A model generated the notes under the pieces. The model did no database searches. It saw only the letters and a program-made list of their open reading frames with translations, and was not told the origin of the DNA. 64,000 bases of DNA from Actinomadura xylanilytica (GTDB taxonomy: Bacteria; Actinomycetota; Actinomycetes; Streptosporangiales; Streptosporangiaceae), in assembly GCF_030283145.1 (NCBI RefSeq), contig NZ_JASNWE010000001.1:2216276-2280275 (forward strand), in the 5' to 3' direction. Each line of letters starts with the position of its first letter. The first letter of the stretch is position 1. This document shows, piece by piece, positions 24,215-33,004 of the stretch. The translations under genes were made by a program, and so were the position numbers.

Positions 24215-25570
24215 CTACCTCAGGCCGACGTGGACCGGACCGCCGTGCGGGTCGACCGACCTGACCATGGACCACGGCACCCGGAACACCCGTCCCGGCG
24301 ACGCGGGCCAGGGCACGGTGCGGCGGGCGAGCACCCGCCCGTCCTGGCGCAGGACGACCCGGGGGACGCGGACCAGCTCGTCGGTCCACAGCAGCAGCCG
24401 CCCGCGCGCGGGGGCCGGGTCGCCGGGACGGAGCAGTCCCGGCGCCACCCACCGGAACGGGGCGTCGGCGACGAACCGGACGCCGTCCGGGCTCGGCTCG
24501 CGGCCCGCGAGGAAGGCCAGCACCTCGCCGGCGACGTGCCGTCCGTCCAGCGCCGCGATGTCGGCGGTGTCGACCGGGTGCAGCACGTTGCCGGCGGCGA
24601 ACACGCCGGGGCGGCTGGTGCGCAGCGCGGTGTCGACGAGCGGCCCGCGGGTGCCGGGGTCGATCTCCAGGCCCGCAGACCGGGCCAGCTCGTGGTCGGG
24701 GATCCAGTCTCCGGTGAGGACGAGGGTGTCGCACTCGACGGTGCGGCGCCGCCCGGTCGCCAGGTCCTCGATCTCGACGGCCTCGAGCCGCTTGTGCCCG
24801 CCGACGCCGGACCCGGCGCCGGACCCGCTGCCGTCTGACCCGGTGCCGCCGGACCCGATGATCCGGGTGAGGCGGGTGCGGGTCGCGACCGGGACGCCGA
24901 GCAGCGCCCGGCCCGGCAGGTTGAACGCGGCGTAGGACTCCGGGGAGGGCAGCTCGGTGGTCATCAGCACCGTCCGGCAGCCCGCCTCGCGCAGCGTGAG
25001 CACCGCCGACCAGCTCACCAGCTCGGCGCCCACGACCACCGCGCGGGTGCCGGGTGCGCCGTGGTGCAGGTGGACCAGGTTCTGGAGGTGGCCGGTGGTG
25101 TAGACGCCGGCCGGGCGGTCGCCGGGGATCTTGCGGGCCGGACGGGGCCGCTCGCGGGCCCCGGTCGCGAGCACGACGGCGCGGGCGTCCACCCGCAGCC
25201 GCCCCTGCGGCGAGGTGACCTCCAGCGAGCGGTCCCCCGCCCAGCCGGTGACGGTGGCCCCGGTGCGGACGGCCGCGCCCGCGATGACGGCGGCGTCCGC
25301 GAGCCGCCGCGCGTACGCGGGCCCGGTCATGACGCGGCGCAGGTCGCGCAGGCCGTAACCGGTGTGGTCGCTGTGCCTGGGGATGCCCCCGGCCTCGCGC
25401 TCCCGGTCGAGGACGAGCACCTGCCCGTCCAGGCGCGGGGCCAGCTCGGCGGCGGCGGTGAGCCCGGCCGGGCCGGCGCCGACGATGACCACGTCCGGCG
25501 TGAGCACGGCGGGCTCGACGGTCCCGGTGGTTCCAGGGGTTCCGGGGGTCTCCGGGGTTCGGGCGGTCAT
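24215..25570 (-). CDS. FAD-dependent NAD(P)H oxidoreductase of a glp-like operon
   Basis: A 451-residue pyridine-nucleotide oxidoreductase. The FAD site is DVVIVGAGPAGLTAAAEL (about 27-44). A second dinucleotide site near RAVVVGAELVSW is degenerate. The C-terminal FAD motif is FAAGNVLHPVDTADIAALDG. A Gly/Ser-rich loop sits near 255-275, and about 85 residues follow the last FAD motif with no family I recognise. Homologues pair with GlpA-like dehydrogenases and may move electrons from them. The ATG at 25570 overlaps the stop of the upstream gene (ATGA), so it is translationally coupled as the last gene of the operon. Confidence 0.85.
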   Translation of the reverse strand: MTARTPETPGTPGTTGTVEPAVLTPDVVIVGAGPAGLTAAAELAPRLDGQVLVLDREREAGGIPRHSDHTGYGLRDLRRVMTGPAYARRLADAAVIAGAAVRTGATVTGWAGDRSLEVTSPQGRLRVDARAVVLATGARERPRPARKIPGDRPAGVYTTGHLQNLVHLHHGAPGTRAVVVGAELVSWSAVLTLREAGCRTVLMTTELPSPESYAAFNLPGRALLGVPVATRTRLTRIIGSGGTGSDGSGSGAGSGVGGHKRLEAVEIEDLATGRRRTVECDTLVLTGDWIPDHELARSAGLEIDPGTRGPLVDTALRTSRPGVFAAGNVLHPVDTADIAALDGRHVAGEVLAFLAGREPSPDGVRFVADAPFRWVAPGLLRPGDPAPARGRLLLWTDELVRVPRVVLRQDGRVLARRTVPWPASPGRVFRVPWSMVRSVDPHGGPVHVGLR

Positions 25571-27006
25571 CGGCGGGCCTCCTCGGCGTCGCGGTCGCCT
25601 GCTTGGCAGGGACGGTCCGCGCAGGGACGGACGGCGGCGGCGCGGGTCGCGACCAGCTCGCCGACCTCGGCGCCGCAGTAGAAGCCCTGGCAGCGGCCGT
25701 TCATCGCGCGGGTGCGGCGGCGCAGGCCGTCCACCCCGGCGGGCGGCAGCGGCGAGTCGAACGCGTCGCGGATCTCGCCCGCGGTGACCCGCTCGCAGAA
25801 GCACACCACCCGTCCGTACTCGGGGTCGCGCGCGATCAGCCCGGCGTCCTGGTAGGGCCGCCGGTCCGCCTCGCCGATGTTGGGCATGCGCGGCGGCGCG
25901 GGCAGGTCGTCGCGCGGCTCCAGGACCAGGCCCGCCTCGCCGATCAGCGCGCGGACGTGCTCGGCGATCGCCATCCCGGCGGTGAGGCCGGTGGAGCGGA
26001 TGCCGCCGACCAGCAGGTACCGGGCGTCCGCGTCGGCGTCGATGAGGAAGTCGCCGTGGTCGATGGCCGCGCGCAACCCGGCGTAACTGGCGGTGACCTC
26101 CTCTTCCAGCAGCCTCGGCATCAGCCGTCCGCCCTTGGAGAGCAGGAACGCGAAGCCGTCCTCGGAGGTGCCGGTGGCGGTGCGGTCGGCGAGGTCCTCG
26201 GCGGTCGGGCCGAGCATCACGTTCCCGTAGATGGTCGGGCTGACCAGCACACCCTTGCCGCGCGAGGTCGGCACCGGCAGGACGATCCGGTCGACCAGCG
26301 GGCGGGCCAGCTTGTCGTAGACGAAGAGCTCGCCGCGGCGGGGCGTGACGGTGAACCGGTCGTGCCCGAACAGCCGGTCGATCACGTCGGCGCCGAGCCC
26401 GGCCGCGTTGACGATCCAGCGGCCCCGGACGTCGCCGCCGGTGGTGCGCAGCAGGGTGCCCGACGCGTCCGGCTGGACGGCGGTGACGCGGTGGCCGAGC
26501 AGCACCCGCACGCCGCGCGCCTTGGCGTCGGTCGCCAGGGCCAGCGTGGTCGTCCAGGTGCAGATGATCGACTCGTCCGGGACGGTCAGGCCGCCGAGGA
26601 CCCCGTCGCCGAGCGCGGGCACCTGCCGGTAGACCTCGTCCGCGCCGACGAGCTCGCAGCGCTCGTAGCCGTTGGCGGCGGCCTTGTCGCGCAGGCCCGG
26701 CAGGGCCTCGAGCTCCTCCTGGGTCCACGCGACGAGCAGCGCGCCGGTGCGCTCGACCGGGATCCCGGTCGAGGCGGCGTAACCCGACAGCAGCTCGTAG
26801 CCGCGCCGGACGAGCCGCGCCTCCAGGGTGCCGGGCTTGGCGTCGAAGCCGGTGTGCAGGATGGCGGTGTTGGCCTTGCTGGTGCCGTCGCCCACATCGT
26901 CGCGGGCGTCCAGCAGCGCGACCGAGAGCCGGTGGCCCGCCAGGTCCCTGGCGATGGCCGAGCCGACGACGCCCGCGCCGATCACGACCACGTCGACATC
27001 GGTCAT
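25567..27006 (-). CDS. GlpA/GlpD-like FAD dehydrogenase with BFD-type [2Fe-2S] domain
   Basis: A 479-residue protein with AGGAGG before its ATG. Residues about 4-360 are a DAO-type FAD fold (VVVIGAGVVGSAIARDL; GLTAGMAIAEHV near the end). The C-terminal about 80 residues form a BFD-like [2Fe-2S] site: VVCFCERVTAGEI supplies two Cys and GRCQGFYCG two more. This is the architecture of anaerobic-type glycerol-3-phosphate dehydrogenase subunit A and related polyol-phosphate dehydrogenases. It overlaps both neighbours by ATGA. The substrate is presumably the product of the FGGY kinase encoded upstream. Confidence 0.9.
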   Translation of the reverse strand: MTDVDVVVIGAGVVGSAIARDLAGHRLSVALLDARDDVGDGTSKANTAILHTGFDAKPGTLEARLVRRGYELLSGYAASTGIPVERTGALLVAWTQEELEALPGLRDKAAANGYERCELVGADEVYRQVPALGDGVLGGLTVPDESIICTWTTTLALATDAKARGVRVLLGHRVTAVQPDASGTLLRTTGGDVRGRWIVNAAGLGADVIDRLFGHDRFTVTPRRGELFVYDKLARPLVDRIVLPVPTSRGKGVLVSPTIYGNVMLGPTAEDLADRTATGTSEDGFAFLLSKGGRLMPRLLEEEVTASYAGLRAAIDHGDFLIDADADARYLLVGGIRSTGLTAGMAIAEHVRALIGEAGLVLEPRDDLPAPPRMPNIGEADRRPYQDAGLIARDPEYGRVVCFCERVTAGEIRDAFDSPLPPAGVDGLRRRTRAMNGRCQGFYCGAEVGELVATRAAAVRPCADRPCQAGDRDAEEARR

Positions 27007-28463
27007 GCGGATCCTCCTGAGTTCGGGGCCGGCCGGGCGGGGGTCTCCCGCGGCAGGCCCAGGGACACGGCGTCGCGCCACCGGGAGCGGAACTCGGCGG
27101 CGCGTTCGGCCGTCCAGCGGGGCTCGTAGCCGGTGCTGGGCGTCCAGTCGAAGACGGCCTGCTCGATCGCGAGCTCGGGCCGTACGGCGAGCCGGGCGAG
27201 GGCGGCGGCGCCGAGCGCGGTGGCGTGCGGCGACGGGTACACCTCGATCGGCGTCTGCATCAGGTCGGCGGTGGCCTGCATCAGCGTGCGGCTGCGGGTC
27301 AGGCCGCCGTCGACGCGGAGCGCGGTCAGCGGGGCGCCGAGGTCGGCGGCGACCAGGCCGCCGAGCTCGGCCACCTGGGCCGCGATGCCCTGGAGCACCG
27401 CGAGCACCAGGTGCTCCCGTCCCGTCGACAGGGTCATGCCGGTGAACGCGGCGGTCGCGTCGGAGCGCCACCAGGGGGCCGCGAGGCCCGCCAGCGCCGG
27501 CACGCAGAGGACGCCCCCGGAGTCCGGCGCTGCGACCGTGTCCAGGTCGGCGGCCGAGCCGATGAACCCCAGGTCGCGGATCCACCGGACCGCGGACGCG
27601 GCCGTGTAGACCTGCCCGTCCACGCAGTACGGGGTGTCGCCGCGGACCCGCCAGGCCACCGAGGAGGTGAGCCCGGACGGGGACCGCAGCGCCGTCCCGC
27701 CGGTGTTGGCCAGCAGGAACGCGCCCGTCCCGAACGTGCACTTGGCGGTGCCCGGCGTCAGGCAGCCCTCGGCGAGCAGCGCCGCCTGCTGGTCGACGAC
27801 CAGGCCGGCCACCGGGATCTCCGGGCCGAACGCGCGGGTCGTCCCGACGACCTCGTCGCAGGCGGCGATCCTGGGCAGCCGCTCGTCGCCGAGCCCGAAC
27901 AGCCGGGCCAGCTCCGGATCCCAGTCGGCCGCGTCGAGGTCCATCAGCAGGGACCGGCTCGCGGTGGACGCGTCGGTGACGAACTCGCCGGTGAGGTGGT
28001 GCACCAGCCAGGTGTCGGTGGTGGTCACCACCCCCTCGGTGGTGAGGTTGCGGCGCAGCCACGCCATCTTCGGGGCGGTGAAGTAGGGGTCGAGCACCAG
28101 CCCGGTGCGGCGCGCGATCCAGTCCGCGTGCTCGGCCAGCTCGGCGCACAGGCCCTCGGCGCGGCGGTCCTGCCAGACGATCGCCTGCGTCAGGGGCCGT
28201 CCGGTGGCGGGGTCCCAGGCCAGGACGGTCTCGCCCTGGTTGGCGAGCGCGACCGCCTCGACCGGCCGTCCGGCCTGCTCCATCGCCCGGCGGCCCGCCT
28301 CCAGCACCGAGGCGAGCAGCTCGCCCGGGTCCTGCTCGACGCCGCCGCCCGACAGATAGACGGGGTTGACCGGGACCTCGGCGAGACCGACCACCCCGTC
28401 CACCGGGTCGGCGACGATCGCCTTGGTCCCCGAGGTGCCCTGGTCGATGGCGAGGACGGTCAC
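27003..28463 (-). CDS. FGGY-family carbohydrate/polyol kinase (glycerol kinase-like)
   Basis: A 486-residue kinase from GTG 28463, which overlaps the permease stop (GTGA). It opens with the phosphate-1 motif TVLAIDQGTSGTKAIV. The catalytic-Asp region is VAGLVVDQQAALLA, and the phosphate-2/FGGY region is LTALRVDGGLTRSRTLMQ. It is most like glycerol and xylulose kinases. I leave the symbol empty because the adjacent transporter is an amino-acid-type permease rather than a glycerol facilitator. Coupled expression with the permease and the GlpA-like dehydrogenase implies uptake, phosphorylation and oxidation of one alcohol substrate. Confidence 0.9.
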   Translation of the reverse strand: MTVLAIDQGTSGTKAIVADPVDGVVGLAEVPVNPVYLSGGGVEQDPGELLASVLEAGRRAMEQAGRPVEAVALANQGETVLAWDPATGRPLTQAIVWQDRRAEGLCAELAEHADWIARRTGLVLDPYFTAPKMAWLRRNLTTEGVVTTTDTWLVHHLTGEFVTDASTASRSLLMDLDAADWDPELARLFGLGDERLPRIAACDEVVGTTRAFGPEIPVAGLVVDQQAALLAEGCLTPGTAKCTFGTGAFLLANTGGTALRSPSGLTSSVAWRVRGDTPYCVDGQVYTAASAVRWIRDLGFIGSAADLDTVAAPDSGGVLCVPALAGLAAPWWRSDATAAFTGMTLSTGREHLVLAVLQGIAAQVAELGGLVAADLGAPLTALRVDGGLTRSRTLMQATADLMQTPIEVYPSPHATALGAAALARLAVRPELAIEQAVFDWTPSTGYEPRWTAERAAEFRSRWRDAVSLGLPRETPARPAPNSGGSA

Positions 28464-30007
28464 GGCTTCCCCTCCCCGGCGGTCGTCTCCATCACGGGCG
28501 TCTCCAGCACGGGCGTCTCCAGCACGGGCGTCTCCAGGTCGGGGACGCGGGTGAGCTGGGCGCGGCGGGTGGTCCACACGACGGCGAAGACCACCGCGCC
28601 GACCGCGACGGTCGCCAGCACGTAGAGCTGCGCGGCCCGGAAGTCGGACGGGATCACGAAGATCGACAGCTCCACGACCAGCCACACCACCGCGCCCACG
28701 ACCACCGGGATCTCCCACTTGCCGAGCCGGAAGTCGCCCTCGGACGGGGTGTACCCGCGCCGGGTGAAGATGTAGAGCAGCACCGTTCCCGCGTACAGGA
28801 TGGCGGGCATCAGCGTGCCGGCGCCGAGCAGGTCCGCCAGCGCGGTCTCGCTCTTGGAGAAGATCGCGACGATGCCCACCGAGGTCAGCGCGCACAGCAC
28901 GGTGGCCCAGGTGGGTCCGCCGGTCGAGCGCGGCACCTGGCTGAGCGCGCGGGAGAACGGCAGCCGGCCGTCGCGGGCCATCGAGTGCACCAGCCGGCTG
29001 TTGCTGGTCATGATGATCAGGCCGCAGGCGAAGATCGCGATGCTCACCACGACCAGCATCGCGCTGGCCATGAAGTGCCCCACGGTGCTCTCGATCACCG
29101 CGGCGACCGGCGCCGAGCTGGCGGTCACCCCGGCCAGGTCGCCGCCCATCCCGACGGTGATCACGATCAGGAACAGCATCCCGATCACGCCGCTGATCAG
29201 GATCGCCCGGATCATCGCCCGGGGCACGACCTGCTTGGGGTTGTGCGTCTCCTCGGCCAGGTTGGCCGCCGACTCCCAGCCGACCAGGGTGAACGCGCCG
29301 AGCAGCGCCGACAGCATGAACGGCCCGAGGAACCCGAAGTAGCCCGCGGACTTGATCTCGCCGAACGAGCCGAGGTTGCCCCACTCGCCCTTGCCGAAGA
29401 AGATCACCGCGCCGGCGATCAGCAGGGTCAGCCCGATCATCGCGACGACCTCGGCCGCCACCGCCAGGTTGTTGATCTTGGTGGCGATCGGGGTGGACCA
29501 GATGATCAGCGCCATCTGGAGCAGCAGCACGATCGCGGTGACCCCGGCCCCCTTCATCGCGGTGTACTCCAGCCCGAACAGCGGGAACAGCGCCACCTGC
29601 GCCAGCCCGTAGTCGACGGCCACCACCACGATCGCCAGGAAGGTGAAGGACACCCAGCCGAACCACCAGCCGAGCACCGGCGAGGCCAGCCGGCTCGCCC
29701 ACTGGTAGCTGTACCCCGACAGCGGGATGCGGCTGGCGAGCATGCCGTACACCAGCGCGACCAGCAGGGTGCCGGCCGTCGCGATCGGCCAGGTCCAGAT
29801 GCCGGCCGGGCCGCCGTAACCGAGCACCGTGCCGAAGGTGGTGAACAGCCCGGTCGTGATCGAGATGAACGAGAACGCCACCGCGAACGACTCGAAGCGG
29901 CCCAGTGTCCGCGCGAACTGCGCGGTGTAGGCGCCGTCCTCGGCGGGGGCACCGGGTCCGGCCGGCACCGCGTCACGCGGTGCCGGCTGCGTGGAAGACT
30001 GGGTCAT
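28460..30007 (-). CDS. APC-superfamily amino acid/amine permease
   Basis: A 515-residue permease with about 12 hydrophobic segments. The first (SFISITTGLFTTFGTVLGYGGPAG) carries the Gly-rich unwound helix of APC transporters, and TM6 contains FTLVGWESAANLAEET, the usual consensus. The N-terminal 25 residues are polar. The C-terminus carries a repeated LETPV pentapeptide. AAGGAG precedes the ATG at 30007. It is the second gene of the DeoR-kinase-dehydrogenase operon and couples to the kinase by GTGA. Such permeases carry amino acids, polyamines or amino alcohols, an unusual partner for a polyol kinase. Confidence 0.92.
   Translation of the reverse strand: MTQSSTQPAPRDAVPAGPGAPAEDGAYTAQFARTLGRFESFAVAFSFISITTGLFTTFGTVLGYGGPAGIWTWPIATAGTLLVALVYGMLASRIPLSGYSYQWASRLASPVLGWWFGWVSFTFLAIVVVAVDYGLAQVALFPLFGLEYTAMKGAGVTAIVLLLQMALIIWSTPIATKINNLAVAAEVVAMIGLTLLIAGAVIFFGKGEWGNLGSFGEIKSAGYFGFLGPFMLSALLGAFTLVGWESAANLAEETHNPKQVVPRAMIRAILISGVIGMLFLIVITVGMGGDLAGVTASSAPVAAVIESTVGHFMASAMLVVVSIAIFACGLIIMTSNSRLVHSMARDGRLPFSRALSQVPRSTGGPTWATVLCALTSVGIVAIFSKSETALADLLGAGTLMPAILYAGTVLLYIFTRRGYTPSEGDFRLGKWEIPVVVGAVVWLVVELSIFVIPSDFRAAQLYVLATVAVGAVVFAVVWTTRRAQLTRVPDLETPVLETPVLETPVMETTAGEGKP
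28485..28544. repeat. 15-bp in-frame tandem repeat in the permease C-terminus
   Basis: Four units of GTCTCCAGCACGGGC are present: two perfect central copies and two degenerate ends. On the minus strand they encode LETPV pentapeptides at the cytoplasmic tail of the permease. The 15-bp period keeps the frame, so copy-number change would only lengthen the tail. Confidence 0.85.
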
Positions 30008-30081
30008 GGGTCGGACTCCTTGCGGTCAGAGGCTGGGCTTCCGGTCCGGGCCGGGCGGCGCTGCAACGCCGCCCGGCCCGC

Positions 30082-30846
30082 TCATGCGGACACGATCACT
30101 CCGTCGGCGCGTTCGACGGCGAGCTGCAACCCGGGCGGGACGGGGCGGTCGGTCACCAGGCCGTCGACCTCGTCCAGCCCGCACACGCGGTGCGGCGCCA
30201 GCCGGCCGAGCTTGCCCGAGTCGGCGAGGACGAACGAGCGCAGCGAGCTGGCGATGATGACCCGCCGCACCGCCACCTCGTCCAGATGGAAGTCGGTCAG
30301 CCCGGCGCCCGCGTCGACCCCGCCCGAGCCGAGGAAGGCGACGTCGGCGCGCAGGTCGGCGAAGAACGCGGCGGTCTGCGCGCCCGAGCAGGCCAGGTCG
30401 CCGGCGCGCACCCGCCCGCCCGAGGTCAGCACCTCGACGCCGGGGCGTCCGGCCAGCTCGGCGGCCACCAGCAGCGAGCAGGTCGCCACCGTGCCGCGGA
30501 ACCCGGCCGGCAGCGCCCGCGCCACCTCCACGGCGGTGGTGCCGACATCGATGATCACGGTCTGGCCGGGGCGGAGCAGCGCGGCGGCGGCGCGGCCGAT
30601 CGCGGCCTTGGCCTCGCCCGCGATCACGGCGCGCTCGGTGAAGGGGGCCTCCTCGCCCGAGCCGTCGGCCTTCGCGGTCGCGCCGCCGTGCACCCGCACC
30701 AGTGCGCCGCGCCGCTCCAGCACCACCAGGTCACGGCGGACGGTCTCGGCCGACACGCCGAGCAGGCGGCTCAGCTCGTCGGTGCCGACCACCCTGGTGC
30801 TGCGGAGCGCGTCGCCGATCCGGGCGTGCCGCTCAGCGGGCAACAT
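30082..30846 (-). CDS. DeoR-family transcriptional repressor
   Basis: From the ATG at 30846 the protein has 254 residues; a start at 30906 would add 20 unusual residues. The HTH (about 20-55) reads DELSRLLGVSAETVRRDLVVLERRG, followed by the DeoR VHGGA signature and a DeoRC sugar-phosphate sensor (VIIDVGTTAVEVARAL, LADSGKLG). DeoR repressors sense phosphorylated sugars or polyols, which matches the kinase downstream. It is the first gene of the operon, 74 bp before the permease. A 7-bp dyad overlies its start codon and may be its own operator. Confidence 0.93.
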   Translation of the reverse strand: MLPAERHARIGDALRSTRVVGTDELSRLLGVSAETVRRDLVVLERRGALVRVHGGATAKADGSGEEAPFTERAVIAGEAKAAIGRAAAALLRPGQTVIIDVGTTAVEVARALPAGFRGTVATCSLLVAAELAGRPGVEVLTSGGRVRAGDLACSGAQTAAFFADLRADVAFLGSGGVDAGAGLTDFHLDEVAVRRVIIASSLRSFVLADSGKLGRLAPHRVCGLDEVDGLVTDRPVPPGLQLAVERADGVIVSA

Positions 30847-30855
30847 GATTGCCCG
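30837..30855. promoter_or_regulatory. Inverted repeat over the DeoR start codon
   Basis: CGGGCAA (30837-30843) and TTGCCCG (30849-30855) flank CATGA, which contains the start codon at 30844-30846. Perfect 7-bp arms at this place suggest an autoregulatory operator or a translational hairpin. There is no comparative support. Confidence 0.45.
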
Positions 30856-30966
30856 TTGATGTGGGAACTTGACCGTCCATGGGGCTAAGTGTGGAGGGTT
30901 GTGCAATTCCGCGTCAAGAGCGCGTTAAGAACCTTTACTCTCGCCGCCTTCGGGCAGGATGCACCG

Positions 30967-31929
30967 GTGATCACTCGCATCGACGTCCAGGCCGCCGAGG
31001 CCCGCATCTCGGGCCGGATCCGCCGCACCCCGCTCATCGAGGCCGACCCCGCGGCGTTCGCCCCCGCCGGCGCCGAACCGGCCCGGCGGATGTGGCTGAA
31101 ACTGGAGCAGACGCAGCACACCGGCTCGTTCAAGGCGCGCGGCGCGTTCAACCGCCTGCTGTCGGCCGCCGACGAGGGGCCGCTCCCCCGCGCCGGGGTC
31201 GTCGCTGCCTCCGGCGGCAACGCCGGCCTCGCCGTCGCCTACGCCGCCGCCCGGCTCGGCGTCCCCGCCGAGGTGTACGTCCCCGAGACCGCCCCGCAGA
31301 TCAAGGTCGACAGGCTGCGCGCCCTCGGCGCGGCCGTCGTGCAGGTCGGCGACCGGTACGCCGAGGCGGCCGAGGCCGCCGTCGACCGCTCGACCGAGAC
31401 CGGCGCGCTGTTCTGCCACCCCTACGACCAGCCGGAGATCTGCGCCGGCCAGGGCACCCTCGGCCTGGAACTCCTGGAGCAGGCGGGCGGCCAGATCGAC
31501 GCGGTGCTGCTCGCGGTGGGCGGCGGCGGGCTGATGGCGGGCGTCGCCGCCGCCGTCGAAGGGCACGCCGCCGTCGTCGGCGCCGAGCCGGAGACCGCGC
31601 CGACCCTGCACGAGGCCCTGCGCGCCGGGAAACCCGTGGACGTGCCGGTCTCCGGCGTCGCCGCCGACTCGCTCGGCGCGTCCAGGGTCGGCGACATCGC
31701 CCTCGCGGTCGCCGCCCGCACCGGCGTCCGGGACGTCCTGGTGCCCGATTCGGCGATCATCGCCGCGCGCAAGCTGCTCTGGGACGAGTACCGCCTGGTC
31801 GTCGAGCACGGCACCGCCGCCGCCGTGGCCGCGCTGCGCACCGGCGCCTACCGCCCGGGCCCGGCCGAACGGGTCGCGGTCGTCCTGTGCGGCGCCAACA
31901 CCGACCCGTCCGACCTCGCCGCGCCCTGA
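30967..31929 (+). CDS. PLP-dependent threonine/serine dehydratase-like enzyme
   Basis: A 320-residue fold-type II PLP enzyme from GTG 30967. The Schiff-base lysine is in TGSFKARGAFN (Lys56), the phosphate loop is LAVGGGGLMAG, and the substrate loop is AASGGNAG. No ACT regulatory domain is present, so it resembles catabolic threonine dehydratase or serine racemase/dehydratase more than biosynthetic IlvA. It diverges from the DeoR operon, so the two could share control of amino-compound catabolism. Its stop abuts that of the convergent deaminase (TGA followed by TCA). Confidence 0.88.
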   Translation: MITRIDVQAAEARISGRIRRTPLIEADPAAFAPAGAEPARRMWLKLEQTQHTGSFKARGAFNRLLSAADEGPLPRAGVVAASGGNAGLAVAYAAARLGVPAEVYVPETAPQIKVDRLRALGAAVVQVGDRYAEAAEAAVDRSTETGALFCHPYDQPEICAGQGTLGLELLEQAGGQIDAVLLAVGGGGLMAGVAAAVEGHAAVVGAEPETAPTLHEALRAGKPVDVPVSGVAADSLGASRVGDIALAVAARTGVRDVLVPDSAIIAARKLLWDEYRLVVEHGTAAAVAALRTGAYRPGPAERVAVVLCGANTDPSDLAAP

Positions 31930-32937
31930 TCAGGGGGCGGTGGCCGTGTACTCCGCCAGCTCGGCGAGGTAGCCGTCGCGGATCGCCGGCGGCAGCCAGG
32001 CGATCTCGAACGCGTTGCGCTCCAGCCGGGCCAGCTCGTCCCGGGTCAGCCCCAGCTCGTCCCGGACGAGCTGGAGGTTCTCGGCCACGTACGCCTCGAA
32101 GTAGGCGGGATCGTCGGAGTTGATCGTGACCCGCAGGCCCAGGTCGAGCATCCGGCGGACCACCTCGGCCTTGGGCCCGTCGGTCACGAAGCCGTTGGAG
32201 ACCGGGCAGACGGTGAAACCGATCCCCCGCTCCCGGGCCTTGTCGACCAGCGCCGGGTCGTCCAGCGCGTTCACGCCGTGGTCGATCCGGTCGACGCCGA
32301 TGACGTCCAGGCACTGGCGGATGTGCTCGGTGGTGTTCTCCTGGTCGACGTCGCAGTGCATCGTCAGCAGGTAGCCCTCCTCCCGGGCCCGCGCGAACAC
32401 CCGCTCGAACTTCACCGGCGGGTTCCCGCGCTCGTCGGAGTCGAGCCCGACGCCCGCGATCCACTCCCGGTACGGCAGTGACTCCAGCAGCGTCGCCATC
32501 GCGAAGCCCGCCTCGGAGTCGCGCAGGAAGCACATGATGAGCTGCGCCCTGATCCCCTCGCGCCGCTCCGCGTCCAGGATCGCCCGGCGCAGCCCCCGGA
32601 TCACCAGGTCGAACGGCACGCCCCGCGAGGTGTGCGCCTGCGGGTCGAAGAAGATCTCCGCGTACCGGACGTTCTGCGCCGCCGCCTTCACCAGGTACGC
32701 GGTCGCCAGGTCGTAGAAGTCGGGCTCGGTCCGCAGGACGTCCATGCTCGCGTAGTAGCCGACCAGGAACGAGGTCAGGCTGTCGAAGACATAGGCCGCC
32801 CGCGCCTCCTCGGCGCTCCGGTACGGCAGCTCGATCCCGTTGCGCCGGGCGAGCTCGAACTTCAGCTCGGGCTCCAGCGTCCCCTCGATGTGCAGATGCA
32901 GCTCGCACTTGGGCAGTCCGGCGATGAACTCGTCCAT
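31930..32937 (-). CDS. Adenosine/adenine deaminase family protein
   Basis: A 335-residue amidohydrolase with GGAGG before the ATG at 32937. Metal ligands are visible: HLHIEGT (His14, His16), a third His in TMHCDVD and the catalytic His in RIDHGVN, with the late Asp in NSDDPAYF. The HIEGTLEPEL and SDDPAYF forms match the adenine-deaminase-like branch. However, the HAGE motif that carries the catalytic Glu is replaced by HCDVDQE, so substrate and even activity are uncertain. It converges on the dehydratase gene with no gap between the stops. Confidence 0.85.
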   Translation of the reverse strand: MDEFIAGLPKCELHLHIEGTLEPELKFELARRNGIELPYRSAEEARAAYVFDSLTSFLVGYYASMDVLRTEPDFYDLATAYLVKAAAQNVRYAEIFFDPQAHTSRGVPFDLVIRGLRRAILDAERREGIRAQLIMCFLRDSEAGFAMATLLESLPYREWIAGVGLDSDERGNPPVKFERVFARAREEGYLLTMHCDVDQENTTEHIRQCLDVIGVDRIDHGVNALDDPALVDKARERGIGFTVCPVSNGFVTDGPKAEVVRRMLDLGLRVTINSDDPAYFEAYVAENLQLVRDELGLTRDELARLERNAFEIAWLPPAIRDGYLAELAEYTATAP

Positions 32938-33004
32938 GTGGGCCTCCCCCGTTCGGCGTTTCCCCACGTCACGCTACCTGAGGCCACTGTGGGACAGACC
33001 CTGG

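Noticed and set aside
27003..28463. Naming the FGGY kinase glpK
   Set aside because: Motifs fit several FGGY kinases and the coupled transporter is an APC permease, so glycerol specificity is not supported.
28485..28544. CRISPR-like repeats
   Set aside because: A 15-bp period without spacers, in frame within a coding region. The 11-bp and 45-bp arrays elsewhere also lack spacers.
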